In this document: one piece after another, positions 51,647-60,081 of the stretch
Layout: each line of letters starts with the position of its first letter
How positions within the stretch are numbered: position 1 is the first letter of the stretch
Source of the DNA: Pedobacter sp. KBS0701
GTDB lineage: Bacteria; Bacteroidota; Bacteroidia; Sphingobacteriales; Sphingobacteriaceae
Assembly: GCF_005938645.2 (NCBI RefSeq)
Contig: NZ_CP042171.1
Span: forward strand, 2,480,001-2,544,000
Length of the DNA stretch: 64,000 bases
Reading direction: 5' to 3'
Translations under genes and position numbers: made by a program
Notes under the pieces: generated by a model
Told to the model about the DNA's origin: nothing
What the model saw: only the letters and a program-made list of their open reading frames with translations
Database searches by the model: none

Positions 51647-52954
51647 CTAGCTTCCTATCCCCATTCCAGCTTCCTGCTGTTTGTCCTTGTTTTTTCCTTT
51701 CTCCTGCCCGGCATCAAGCAGATTGGTCAGCGCCTCTTTGGTCATGAACATTTCACGTTTTTCCATCTTACCATCAGGGGTGAAAAAATTCATTTTACCG
51801 TACCTTGGAACCGCTTCCAGCAAAAGTTTTACCGACTGCCCGTCTTTCTCGACATTTACCAACGGCGTCAATCCATTGCGCAGATCCGCTTCCAGTTTTT
51901 CGCGTTTCTCAGGAACAGACAACTCTTTGATCTTGTAATTGTCCAATACCTTAGGCAGATCAAAACCATACTGCGGATCATGGTACTGCTGCAAATTGAA
52001 ATTACCGTTTGCACCAACCCCTTTATCCATATCAAACTTTACCCATGCCGCGTAAGGCTCACCAGAAAGAAAGTTCACCAGGTCATTGCGGTGAACGGCA
52101 TAACCCTGGATCATCTGGGCAGACTGTTGAACAGTAAAGCCTTTTCCCCGATCCGGCCACATGGTCTGCGATGCAGGCTTTCCATAAAAGGCACCCCTGA
52201 AGTCTTTGGTTACAAAATTGACCTTACCATTTTCCATAGTAGCAAGTGTTTGTTTATGGGCCGCATCTTTACCGATGGCAAGCTCTACAGAACCCTCTCG
52301 CTTTTTGAAAGCCTCAACTGCATCAGTCACCAGGTCGAACTGTTTAGCCGAACCAGCTTTACCGTTTTCTCCTGGCGTGATAATCAGGTAATGCTGATCT
52401 TTTTCCAAAGGCTTACCCAGGTTATGCGCGACAGTAAATTTATTGAGGAAATAATACTCCGATTTGGAGGACTGCTGGAAATAAAATTCCACGTCCACCT
52501 GCCCTTTATTTGCAGGCATCACCTGATGAACCTTAAATTTGGCATCCCCATTCTTCATCAGTTCCTCCATTTTCGCAATGGTCTGCTCAGATGCACCGAG
52601 TGCTTTCATTTCGTCCTTCCGGTCTTCTAAATTGTTTAAATTCATAGCTTTTGTTTTTAATGATGTTTTAGGATTATTTAATTTCTCATCACTGCTCATC
52701 GCCGCTTTTTCCAAAGCAGAGAGGTGATAAACCATATCAGCGATCGGTATTGACAGGTGCCAGTTCAAGATCTGCTGGTATTCCTCTTCAAAGTCCAAGG
52801 CAGAATTTTCGTCAACAAAGCAATCAAGGTCAAACTTAGACGAGATCTCATTGTCACTGTCATACACCACCCATTTACAGCCAAGTGAAACCTGTTCCTC
52901 CAGATATTCCCTAAGCTCAGCTGCCAGCCCCGTTTTATTGCCCAGTTTAAACAT
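51647..52954 (-). CDS. Hypothetical ICE protein, 435 residues
   Basis: Soluble, acidic protein. Residues about 100-130 (MNLNNLEDRKDEMKALGASEQTIAKMEELMKNGDAKFKV) are helical. The middle (DVEFYFQQSSKSEYYFLNKFTVAHN) is beta-rich. The part around 265-340 (GFTVQQSAQMIQGYAVHRNDLVNFLSGEPYAAWVKFDMD) recurs in other Bacteroidota ICE proteins. The end is a charged low-complexity tail. It lies between the 351-residue gene and the recombinase-like gene. No function is known. Confidence 0.7.
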   Translation of the reverse strand: MFKLGNKTGLAAELREYLEEQVSLGCKWVVYDSDNEISSKFDLDCFVDENSALDFEEEYQQILNWHLSIPIADMVYHLSALEKAAMSSDEKLNNPKTSLKTKAMNLNNLEDRKDEMKALGASEQTIAKMEELMKNGDAKFKVHQVMPANKGQVDVEFYFQQSSKSEYYFLNKFTVAHNLGKPLEKDQHYLIITPGENGKAGSAKQFDLVTDAVEAFKKREGSVELAIGKDAAHKQTLATMENGKVNFVTKDFRGAFYGKPASQTMWPDRGKGFTVQQSAQMIQGYAVHRNDLVNFLSGEPYAAWVKFDMDKGVGANGNFNLQQYHDPQYGFDLPKVLDNYKIKELSVPEKREKLEADLRNGLTPLVNVEKDGQSVKLLLEAVPRYGKMNFFTPDGKMEKREMFMTKEALTNLLDAGQEKGKNKDKQQEAGMGIGS

Positions 52955-52965
52955 AAAAGACAGCT

Positions 52966-54021
52966 TTATCTACCAATCTGTAACTCCAATTCCTTTGAAT
53001 GATCAAGCTGTTTACCTAGTTCCAGCTCAAGCGAAGGCTGTGTTTTTACAGGCCCCAACATTTCTTTAAGTTTTCCAAAATCGATTTCCTTTTTTGCTGC
53101 GTCAAAGAATTCCAGTTTGTTTTCAAACGGCCCCGCACGGATATAAAATTTTTCTTTTCCCGGGACGCTAATGACCATCCTGTTCCCCTGCTCCAGTCCA
53201 CGCAATACGGCATCGGTGCTGATCGCATAACACTCCAGCGCGATCGCATGGTCCAATAGTTGTTTTTTCAGATCATAATCCTGCCCGATACCAGAAGAGA
53301 ACAATAGTGGGGCAGTAGAAAAATCCTTACCCGTGTCATTCACCCTCACCCAGCTTTTCTCCCATTTGCCATCCAGCCCCTGATCATTTTTCAGCACCGA
53401 CCCACCACGCAGCAGGTTGATGGCCTCTGTTAAATTGATTCCACTGGCAGGAGAAAAAAAGCAAGACTTCTCACGCCCATCCACTTGCAAAATCCTGGCA
53501 TCAAACCCGCTAAAGCGATAATTTCCCAAATCTTCCTTCTCCAGCGAAACCTGAAGCGATAGCTTTTCCCCTGTGTTTAAACCCCGCAGGACTTCCAAAA
53601 CAACACGCTGCCTTTCATAATCGAGCTGTTCCTCAAGCTTCATGCTCATTCCCCCTAATCCCAATGAAGAAAGCTGCCTTTTTAACGAATACATATTTTC
53701 ACCCCTGAGCCTGGAAAATCGCCGCAGGTGCATTGGTTTATCGATCAGCGCAGCCTTAAGCCCTACAAAAAACCGCACCACCCGATTTGGGTAAAGCTGC
53801 CTGCGAAGCTTAGCCGTTACCGATCGGAGCAGCTGGATATATAGCCGCTCCATTTCCGAAGGTTTGATCGATACCCTAAAAAGCCCCCTAGATAAAAACT
53901 GATATTTCAATTGCCTTATCTTCCGCTCATCCAGGCTCACGCCCATTAGCCCGGCAAGGGATTTCTGCCGATCTTCCCAGGCCAGGTAAAGCTGCTCCGC
54001 TCTGTTTATCCCCGGGTCCAT
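52966..54021 (-). CDS. Hypothetical ICE protein downstream of TraM
   Basis: 351 residues. A basic helical N-terminal half (about 1-125) includes KLRRQLYPNRVVRFFVGLKAALIDKPMHLRRFSRLRGE. The C-terminal half has two similar strand-rich units (LNTGEKLSLQVSLEKEDLGNYRFSGFDARIL and RGLEQGNRMVISVPGKEKFYIRAGPFENKLEFF), suggesting an internal duplication. TraN usually follows TraM in Bacteroides-type elements; this protein lacks a TraN-like signal peptide, so I do not call it TraN. It starts 3 bp after the traM stop. Confidence 0.65.
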   Translation of the reverse strand: MDPGINRAEQLYLAWEDRQKSLAGLMGVSLDERKIRQLKYQFLSRGLFRVSIKPSEMERLYIQLLRSVTAKLRRQLYPNRVVRFFVGLKAALIDKPMHLRRFSRLRGENMYSLKRQLSSLGLGGMSMKLEEQLDYERQRVVLEVLRGLNTGEKLSLQVSLEKEDLGNYRFSGFDARILQVDGREKSCFFSPASGINLTEAINLLRGGSVLKNDQGLDGKWEKSWVRVNDTGKDFSTAPLLFSSGIGQDYDLKKQLLDHAIALECYAISTDAVLRGLEQGNRMVISVPGKEKFYIRAGPFENKLEFFDAAKKEIDFGKLKEMLGPVKTQPSLELELGKQLDHSKELELQIGR

Positions 54022-54024
54022 GAG

Positions 54025-55116
54025 TTAACGAAGTTTTAGTTTATTGTCTCTGAGCAGCACCGCCTGCCCACCCTTTAATTTTACCTTAATTTTGCGTAGC
54101 TTTTTAGTCATCATTGACTTCGCCGCATCGATCCCGGCACCGGCAACCTGCGTAACCAGGGACTGATCGAAAGTGTTCAGCGCCACATCACCAATGGCAT
54201 TCCCTGCCCCATCATTTACTGTTTCAGTCAATACCGCTTCTGGTGCATCCAGTCCCAACATGCCGTCATAACTGTACAGCGACAGATCAGATGGTATAAT
54301 GGCATTACCCAAGCGGATCTGTTTGATATCAAGCAGCAGGCGCTGATTAGTAATCTTGCAGGCCCCGAAAAGCTCATGCCCTTTGGGTATCAACACCCCA
54401 TTTATCCTCAAAGTATCCAGCAGCAAAAGTTTGATCGTTGCGCCCTGCACCACTTTTTTATCCGAAGCGATCACCGCAGGGATAGCTTTGAACAGGCTAT
54501 CGCTATTTACTTTTTTATCTGCAACCAATCTCGTCTTTACCCGCTCTGGATGCTGGATATCAATAATGTTTTCCATCATCGCATTTAGCTGTTTCATCTC
54601 AGGGTCCTCGCCAGCGTTTTTGTTTTCGACCATCATCTTCATCAGCGCCTCCAGCCTGTCCACATCATTTTTCATATTTCCAGCGGCAACAGGCCTCGAG
54701 GCCCCATCACCCGAACGCACACCTGCAACGCTCCCGACACCAACGGCATTTTCCGCAGGGCGGTCAATTTCACGTTTCAAGGCTTCGAGTTTTAGCGAAA
54801 TCTCTCCGGTTTGCTCATCCTGACGATTTTTAAAACCCAGGTTTTCGCTCATACGCGAAAGCGACGCAGATCCCCTGGCCGCAGAATCACGCTCGGCCTG
54901 CTCATAAAAAGCCATTTTGTCTGCCGGCTGTTGTTTTTTAATTGCCGCGTCAGGCAGCGAAAAATCCACCTTTCCACGAACATCAGCAGTACCATCAGCT
55001 GTACCCTTTCCTCCAACCAGCATAAAAAATCCCATGGTCAGTACAGCTGCCCCCAGCAACGGCAAAAAAATCAGCAGTACCTTTTTCTTATCTATTTTTT
55101 TCCTGTTTTCCATCAT
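54025..55116 (-). CDS. traM: Conjugative transposon protein TraM
   Basis: 363 residues. A short cytoplasmic N-terminus, one transmembrane helix (about 11-34, VLLIFLPLLGAAVLTMGFFMLVGG), a long coiled-coil-prone and low-complexity linker, and a C-terminal VirB10-like domain (VIASDKKVVQGATIKLLLLDTLRINGVLIPKGHELFGACKITNQRLLLDIKQI, SYDGMLGLDAPEAV). TraM is the envelope-spanning scaffold of the Bacteroidetes type IV secretion channel. The order traJ-traK-traL-traM is conserved here. Confidence 0.92.
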   Translation of the reverse strand: MMENRKKIDKKKVLLIFLPLLGAAVLTMGFFMLVGGKGTADGTADVRGKVDFSLPDAAIKKQQPADKMAFYEQAERDSAARGSASLSRMSENLGFKNRQDEQTGEISLKLEALKREIDRPAENAVGVGSVAGVRSGDGASRPVAAGNMKNDVDRLEALMKMMVENKNAGEDPEMKQLNAMMENIIDIQHPERVKTRLVADKKVNSDSLFKAIPAVIASDKKVVQGATIKLLLLDTLRINGVLIPKGHELFGACKITNQRLLLDIKQIRLGNAIIPSDLSLYSYDGMLGLDAPEAVLTETVNDGAGNAIGDVALNTFDQSLVTQVAGAGIDAAKSMMTKKLRKIKVKLKGGQAVLLRDNKLKLR

Positions 55117-55139
55117 AATTGTTTTTATAGGTTAATGAT

Positions 55140-55436
55140 TTATTGCAAAAAAATGAGCACTGCTGAAAGGATCAGGTACAGACAGTACATGCAGCCAAGC
55201 GCTATACAGCAGACCAACGATAACCGGATCTTTCGTTTCGAAATGTCCCTTGTTTTAGTGTTTAAATAGCTAGCCACGAATCTCTGTACGCTCAGTATTT
55301 TCTCAGCCAGGCGGAATGATAGATCGTTTTGATTTATTCGTCTAGCATCCCGCCTAACTTCACGTAAAGCCTCAGCTTCTACCGTAGTATTACTTTCCGC
55401 TCCTTTAGCCTTAAAGAAATAATTCCAGATACTCAT
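55140..55436 (-). CDS. traL: TraL-like small membrane protein
   Basis: 98 residues with a charged N-terminal half and a transmembrane helix (about 74-97, LSLVCCIALGCMYCLYLILSAVLIFL). Its position between traK and traM, its size and single C-terminal helix fit TraL of Bacteroidetes conjugative transposons. TraL is poorly conserved, so the name rests mainly on synteny. The start overlaps the traK stop by 4 bp. Confidence 0.7.
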   Translation of the reverse strand: MSIWNYFFKAKGAESNTTVEAEALREVRRDARRINQNDLSFRLAEKILSVQRFVASYLNTKTRDISKRKIRLSLVCCIALGCMYCLYLILSAVLIFLQ

Positions 55437-56059
55437 GGTTCCTCCGGTTTTAGCTGTTCGGCCCTGTTCTCCAGCAGCTCAAACTTTCTGATCAGAAAAC
55501 CATGTGGATTGTTATCCGTTTGGTTTTTAAGGTCATCTATGATACCCTGACTTACCAATTTCCTAAAAACCGTCGAAGAAGACCGTACCAGTTTTTGTGT
55601 TGCAAAACACCTGAACGGATAAGGAAACCGGTCCACATCCAATTGTATACTGTCTATGGTAATTTCCTGTGAGATATTGGCCGCGATCAGATTATTGTAA
55701 TAACCATTCTCCTGAAAATTATCATATTGTTTTTTGGCCGATTCATCAGCCAGGTACAGCGCCCTGGTTACGCTCGCCTTGATTGCCTTATCGTCAGGAA
55801 CCAGGGAAAAGAAATATTGGTGGAAGGTGCGGATATGGTCACGGAGCTCTACCGGCAGATTGCTCTTGCGGTCAGAGGCCAACGCTGTTAACAGCTTGCC
55901 ATTATATAATATATAAATGCGCTGGTCCTTCAGGTTATAAAACCGGTAATACTGGTAAATTGCAAAACAGCTGATCCCTAAACAGGCCAGGATCAGGAAA
56001 AAGCTGAACAAGCGGATATGCTTAAAAGCAGTATCAATATTTTTAAACTGGCTGAACAT
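55433..56059 (-). CDS. traK: Conjugative transposon protein TraK
   Basis: 208 residues, VirB8-like layout: a short cytoplasmic N-terminus, one transmembrane helix (about 16-38, LFSFFLILACLGISCFAIYQYY) and a periplasmic domain (about 45-208, DHIRTFHQYFFSLVPDDKAIKASVTRALYLADESAKKQYDNFQENGYYNNLIAANISQEITIDS). It is part of the inner-membrane assembly of the transfer channel. It lies between traJ and traL. Confidence 0.92.
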   Translation of the reverse strand: MFSQFKNIDTAFKHIRLFSFFLILACLGISCFAIYQYYRFYNLKDQRIYILYNGKLLTALASDRKSNLPVELRDHIRTFHQYFFSLVPDDKAIKASVTRALYLADESAKKQYDNFQENGYYNNLIAANISQEITIDSIQLDVDRFPYPFRCFATQKLVRSSSTVFRKLVSQGIIDDLKNQTDNNPHGFLIRKFELLENRAEQLKPEEP

Positions 56060-56118
56060 AAAAATTAAATCATCGGTGAATACTTAATAAAAAATGATCA
56101 GGGGGACTACCCCTGTGG

Positions 56119-57309
56119 CTACTTTCCTTCAATGCGCTGCTGCTGGTGGGGATTGTCCGGAAAATAATCCCCCTGTGCCCCGGAAGAAAAACCCTGCTTG
56201 ATATTGCGGTATCCGTCCCCTAAAGCATCAGCCACCATACCGCCACCCGCTTTCCCCGCCTGCTTTGCAGTACGGGTCGAAGAAGACACAATTGAATTCA
56301 CCTTTTGCAGGATCGTATTTCCTCCCCCTGCATGTACCACGTAATTGGCCACATTAGGCACACAGAAATACCCTACAATGCCAATGATCAAAAAAATCAG
56401 GTAAGCGGTATCTAAACTGGAAAAGAAAGTATCCCCCTGCTGCTCGATCTGCGATAAATCCAGCTTTAACATATTTTCCTGCACTTTCCCCAGGATACTC
56501 GAAAAGATATTGCAGATCGGCAGCCACAGAAAAATGTTCACATACCGTGCAATCCATACCGTCAGCGTATTCTGAAAACCATCAAAGACCGCAAATCCAA
56601 ATACCAGTGGCCCCAGAATGGCCAGCACGATCAAAAAAAACGTACGAACGGTATTGATGCATAGCGCTGCAGCAGCATAAAGTATCTCTAATACCTCGCT
56701 CAGCCACTGCTTGATCGAGTTTCTGAAATTATAGGAAGCCTTGGCAATATTGAACTCCAGCCCATACCCCAACCTATCTAAAAAGGTATCTTCTTCTGCG
56801 TTTGGATCCTTAGGATACGCATATTTATGCCATTTATCCATATCCCCGCTACCATCTTCCCCGACATACATCTGCCAGTAGCGGCTCTTTTTTATCGCAG
56901 CTTCCTTCATTTTAAGCAGCCTCTCAATTGCTTTATTGCTGTTGGCAACCATTGCATTGGTAGCCGATACCGTCGGTTGCAATACCCCGTTGATCATGCC
57001 TAGTACCGCCGGAAAAAGCATTACCGCCATGCCCAAAGCAAACGGCCGCAATAACGGGTAAAAGTCAATGGATTCCGCCGATGCTAACTGCCGCCATACG
57101 CGGGAAGCGATATACCACAACGCCCCAAATCCAGCCAGTCCCCGACCTACATTGATCATTCCTGAACATAGCGGCAGCATTTCGGTGTATACCCTGTCCA
57201 GCACAGGCTGCAGACCGGAAATACTTTGGGCCGCCCCTTGTGCAGCGGTATAAGAAGGCAGCAATATTACTGCTAAGAAGGCTACAAATAGATAAACCAC
57301 TTTTTTCAT
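56119..57309 (-). CDS. traJ: Conjugative transposon protein TraJ
   Basis: 396 residues from MKKVVYLFVAFLAVILLPSYTAAQ, a clear signal peptide; a start at 57369 adds 20 non-signal residues and is rejected. It is a polytopic inner-membrane protein (VirB6-like) with helices near 75-100, 205-235 (LYAAAALCINTVRTFFLIVLAILGPLVFGFAVF), 250-275 and 295-320. The C-terminal cytoplasmic region is glycine-rich. It would form part of the channel base. Confidence 0.92.
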   Translation of the reverse strand: MKKVVYLFVAFLAVILLPSYTAAQGAAQSISGLQPVLDRVYTEMLPLCSGMINVGRGLAGFGALWYIASRVWRQLASAESIDFYPLLRPFALGMAVMLFPAVLGMINGVLQPTVSATNAMVANSNKAIERLLKMKEAAIKKSRYWQMYVGEDGSGDMDKWHKYAYPKDPNAEEDTFLDRLGYGLEFNIAKASYNFRNSIKQWLSEVLEILYAAAALCINTVRTFFLIVLAILGPLVFGFAVFDGFQNTLTVWIARYVNIFLWLPICNIFSSILGKVQENMLKLDLSQIEQQGDTFFSSLDTAYLIFLIIGIVGYFCVPNVANYVVHAGGGNTILQKVNSIVSSSTRTAKQAGKAGGGMVADALGDGYRNIKQGFSSGAQGDYFPDNPHQQQRIEGK

Positions 57310-57400
57310 AAACCCTTGATTTGTTGTTCTGATTATTCTGATCTGGCTGATAGCGATGCCAAAATCCATCTGCCAATCAAGCTATCCCTTTAAAAAAGAC

Positions 57401-58102
57401 TTAATTCTTCCTCCTAAGCACATCACTCAGTCCTTTCACATCTGCCCTTTCTTTGTTTCGCCCGAGATCCAGCATGGTGGCCTGGCCATTAAAAGCACGC
57501 AGAAACAACAGCTTTTCTTCCGTATCTGCAAAAATCCGGTCAATCGCTGCTAACCTTTCCTGATCACTCATGCGTAAATTCGAAGCGGTAATTACCATCA
57601 GCAGTTCATCGAGGTTATCCATGCTCAGCTCAAAAAGCTGTTTATATACCCCGGCCATATAAGCGATATCACTTTCTGAAAAATTTTCCGATGCCTGAAA
57701 ACGCTTAAATGCCCGCTTGTATTCTGAAACGATACGTCCCTGATCAGTGATGATATCCGCTACCTTATGGTATTTTTTAATCTCCGGGCTTACCAGCATC
57801 ATACCATCCAGAAAAACTTCATGCAAGGAAAAATTCCCTTCAGCGATATCCTTAACCGCTTTATAACCATTCGATATCAATAGATAGCCTTTCTTCATAT
57901 CGGCTAAAATATTCTTTAGCTGACTGAGCTTTTCGACATTCAAAAGCAGCTGCTGCGCTTCAGCAGACTGGCCATAACCAGCACTGGAAAGCAGCAGCAT
58001 CTGAAAGCAAAGCATGCCCACTATGCACACCCTAAAATGCCTTATTAATACGCTTAGCATGCTACAAGCGAAAAACGACATCAAAAACCTATTCAAAACC
58101 AT
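57401..58102 (-). CDS. TraI/TerB-like secreted conjugation protein, paralog 3
   Basis: 233 residues with a signal peptide-like N-terminus (hydrophobic about 20-45, ending GYGQSAEAQQ). The helical body (QLKNILADMKKGYLLISNGYKAVKDIAEGNFSLHEVFLDGMMLVSPEIKKYHKVADIITDQGRIVSEYKRAFKRF) is the protein commonly labelled TerB-family tellurite resistance in these elements. It is a paralog of the next two upstream genes (GYxxVxDIxxGxFSLH, VSPxxxKxxKVAxI shared). It overlaps the previous gene by 14 bp. Confidence 0.8.
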   Translation of the reverse strand: MVLNRFLMSFFACSMLSVLIRHFRVCIVGMLCFQMLLLSSAGYGQSAEAQQLLLNVEKLSQLKNILADMKKGYLLISNGYKAVKDIAEGNFSLHEVFLDGMMLVSPEIKKYHKVADIITDQGRIVSEYKRAFKRFQASENFSESDIAYMAGVYKQLFELSMDNLDELLMVITASNLRMSDQERLAAIDRIFADTEEKLLFLRAFNGQATMLDLGRNKERADVKGLSDVLRRKN

Positions 58103-58808
58103 AAGCTCCCCTCAAGTCTAAAATATCCAGATGATCCTTTTCCCTGTTCCTGGTCAAACGCTCTACCTTTCCCATAAAATCAGCCGTAAAAGCAGCCTTG
58201 TTCTGCATCGCTTCATAGAGCAGATCAATACGCCTGATCCGCTCCGGTTCCTCCATCCCGAGCCTGCCCGAAGTCACCACCAACAGCAGCGACTCCAGAT
58301 CACGCGAGCACTCAGCCAATACCCCAGCTTTCACTTCCAGGATATAAAGCTGATCAGCCGGCGAAAGCATGGCATTGCCCTTAAACTCCCCAAACCACCT
58401 TGCGATACTGATCTGGTAAGTCAGGATCTCCGCCACCTTTATATTTTTTCGTACCGATGGACTTACCGTTTTCAAAGAAGAAATAAACGCCCCATGTAAA
58501 CTGAATTCTCCGTTTGTGATATCACGGACCGTCTCCAGGCCCCCATCGACTAAGTGATAACCTTTTCTGACATAACCCAAATAAACCTGTAAAGCCGCGA
58601 TCTGTTCCAGCAGGTATTTTTTCTGTGTTTTCTTTTGGTTAAAAAATTCACCGAAAGTCTGCGCATGAACTACACTTCCAAAGCAGAACATCAAAACCAA
58701 AACCCCAATAATCAGCGCCCTCACCTTAAAAGCCAAATGCTTTGCTAAACCAGCAGCTAACACCGGAATCCTTCCGGCTTTAGCGCAACACTCAATTTTC
58801 AATTCCAT
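58089..58808 (-). CDS. TraI/TerB-like secreted conjugation protein, paralog 2
   Basis: 239 residues. An N-terminal hydrophobic stretch (about 31-47, VRALIIGVLVLMFCFGSVVHAQ) acts as signal. The body (LLEQIAALQVYLGYVRKGYHLVDGGLETVRDITNGEFSLHGAFISSLKTVSPSVRKNIKVAEILTYQISIARWFGEFKG) is clearly related to the downstream gene and more distantly to TraI upstream. Overlaps on both sides show tight coupling. Confidence 0.8.
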   Translation of the reverse strand: MELKIECCAKAGRIPVLAAGLAKHLAFKVRALIIGVLVLMFCFGSVVHAQTFGEFFNQKKTQKKYLLEQIAALQVYLGYVRKGYHLVDGGLETVRDITNGEFSLHGAFISSLKTVSPSVRKNIKVAEILTYQISIARWFGEFKGNAMLSPADQLYILEVKAGVLAECSRDLESLLLVVTSGRLGMEEPERIRRIDLLYEAMQNKAAFTADFMGKVERLTRNREKDHLDILDLRGAYGFE

Positions 58809-59541
58809 AGATTTCTTTTAGTTTAGCGCTTTCCTCCATCGAAGAAGCACGTTGAATACTTAATACCGCATTACCCCGGTTAAAACTTTTCAGGTCCGTA
58901 TAATTGGTATCCATCTTTTCGGATGCCTCTGAGATAATCTCCAGCCGCTCAGCATCACTCATCTGCGTTTTAAATGAATTCACCACCAGCAATAGCTGAT
59001 CAATATTTTTGATGCTTTCATTCAGTATCCCTGAATACACCTTCTGCATATAATCCAGTTCCGGGGCTTCAAAATGTTTATCCTGCTTAAATAAGTTCCA
59101 GGCCCATTTGTATTCATCCACGATCGCCACCTGTTTCGCCGTCAGATCCTTCACTTTTTTATAATAAGCAATGGCAGATTTGATCTTCCAGAGTTCCTCG
59201 TAATACTCCCGGTAAAGCTCCTTCTGCCGCTGCGTCCAGTCCGCGATCTCGGTCAGCTTTAATTTGGATAGCTGGTTTTCTAAGACCTTTTGCGCATTCT
59301 GCAGCCAGATCGTCTCATTCTGCAAACGCTGAATTTTCAGGTCCACCGCCTTGATCACCTTTTTCACGCCCGCCTTGATCACTTCCAGCACCGCGATCTG
59401 CGCATCCGCTCCTTTCGGAAGCCCAACGATCAGCGTCATCGTGCTAAGCGGCAGAATTACCATATATTGTTTCATCTTCCCCTGAATTTTAGTCAATAGT
59501 TTTCCCAGCCGGTCAGAAGACCGGCCCAATAGATTTTTCAT
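58792..59541 (-). CDS. traI: Conjugal transfer protein TraI (Bacteroidetes type), paralog 1
   Basis: 249 residues; an internal ATG at 59475 (MKQYMVILPLSTMTLIVGLPKGADAQ) gives a clean signal peptide and may be the true start. A helical, coiled-coil-like body follows (VLEVIKAGVKKVIKAVDLKIQRLQNETIWLQNAQKVLENQLSKLKLTEIADWTQRQKELYREYYEELWKIKSAIAYYKKVKDL). It is called TraI by similarity in layout to conjugative transposon TraI; this is not a relaxase. It precedes two shorter paralogs. Confidence 0.85.
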   Translation of the reverse strand: MKNLLGRSSDRLGKLLTKIQGKMKQYMVILPLSTMTLIVGLPKGADAQIAVLEVIKAGVKKVIKAVDLKIQRLQNETIWLQNAQKVLENQLSKLKLTEIADWTQRQKELYREYYEELWKIKSAIAYYKKVKDLTAKQVAIVDEYKWAWNLFKQDKHFEAPELDYMQKVYSGILNESIKNIDQLLLVVNSFKTQMSDAERLEIISEASEKMDTNYTDLKSFNRGNAVLSIQRASSMEESAKLKEIYGIEN

Positions 59542-59599
59542 ACGTTAATAGATTTTTATATCTTAATATAGGTAGCCTTACAAATGACTTGCCTCCAGA

Positions 59600-59983
59600 C
59601 TAGTTTCCGGCCAACTTTCGAAACTCCCGGGTCCCCAGCAGTAATACACCTGAATCGGGATAAAAGCTGATGATTTTTGACTTCCCGGGCACCTGGATCG
59701 ACTCGCTTTCCTCCTCCCAGATCCCCAGCCAGCGCTCAGCGTCGTATTCCAAACGGCCCGGCTTTTGATTCTCCAACCGCCTGAAACCCGTCTTTCGGAT
59801 AATAGAATAAGAACCCTTGACTCGGTTAAAATCCCCAATGACCAGTGTATCCCAGGATTCACTGTATGCTCCTTTGGCATGATCCACATAGGTACCCGGG
59901 ATAAAAGATTGCAGATCCCTGGTACCTTTACAGGCCGCTAAACCCAGCGCGCCCAGCAATAAAAAAAAGTATTTTGTTTTCAT
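59600..59983 (-). CDS. Small lipoprotein of the tra operon
   Basis: 127 residues with a lipobox (LLLGALGLAACKGTRD, Cys at about 18). The mature part is beta-rich (FIPGTYVDHAKGAYSESWDTLVIGDFNRVKGSYSIIRKTGFRRL) and may adopt a small barrel or lipocalin-like fold. It is placed between traG and traI. An outer-membrane position is likely in Bacteroidota; it may help dock the channel or mediate exclusion. The function is not known. Confidence 0.7.
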   Translation of the reverse strand: MKTKYFFLLLGALGLAACKGTRDLQSFIPGTYVDHAKGAYSESWDTLVIGDFNRVKGSYSIIRKTGFRRLENQKPGRLEYDAERWLGIWEEESESIQVPGKSKIISFYPDSGVLLLGTREFRKLAGN

Positions 59984-60081
59984 GATATCTGGATTGGTTG
60001 ATTGAAATATTGCCTGATTGATAAATTTGTTGCATTGATTTATGGCTTCATCCCTGGTTCGATAAAGCCAGATGCAGGATG

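Noticed and set aside
57401..58102. Tellurite resistance function
   Set aside because: The label TerB is often transferred to this family in ICEs, but no metal-binding motif or ter gene neighbour is present, and the location inside the tra operon fits a transfer role.
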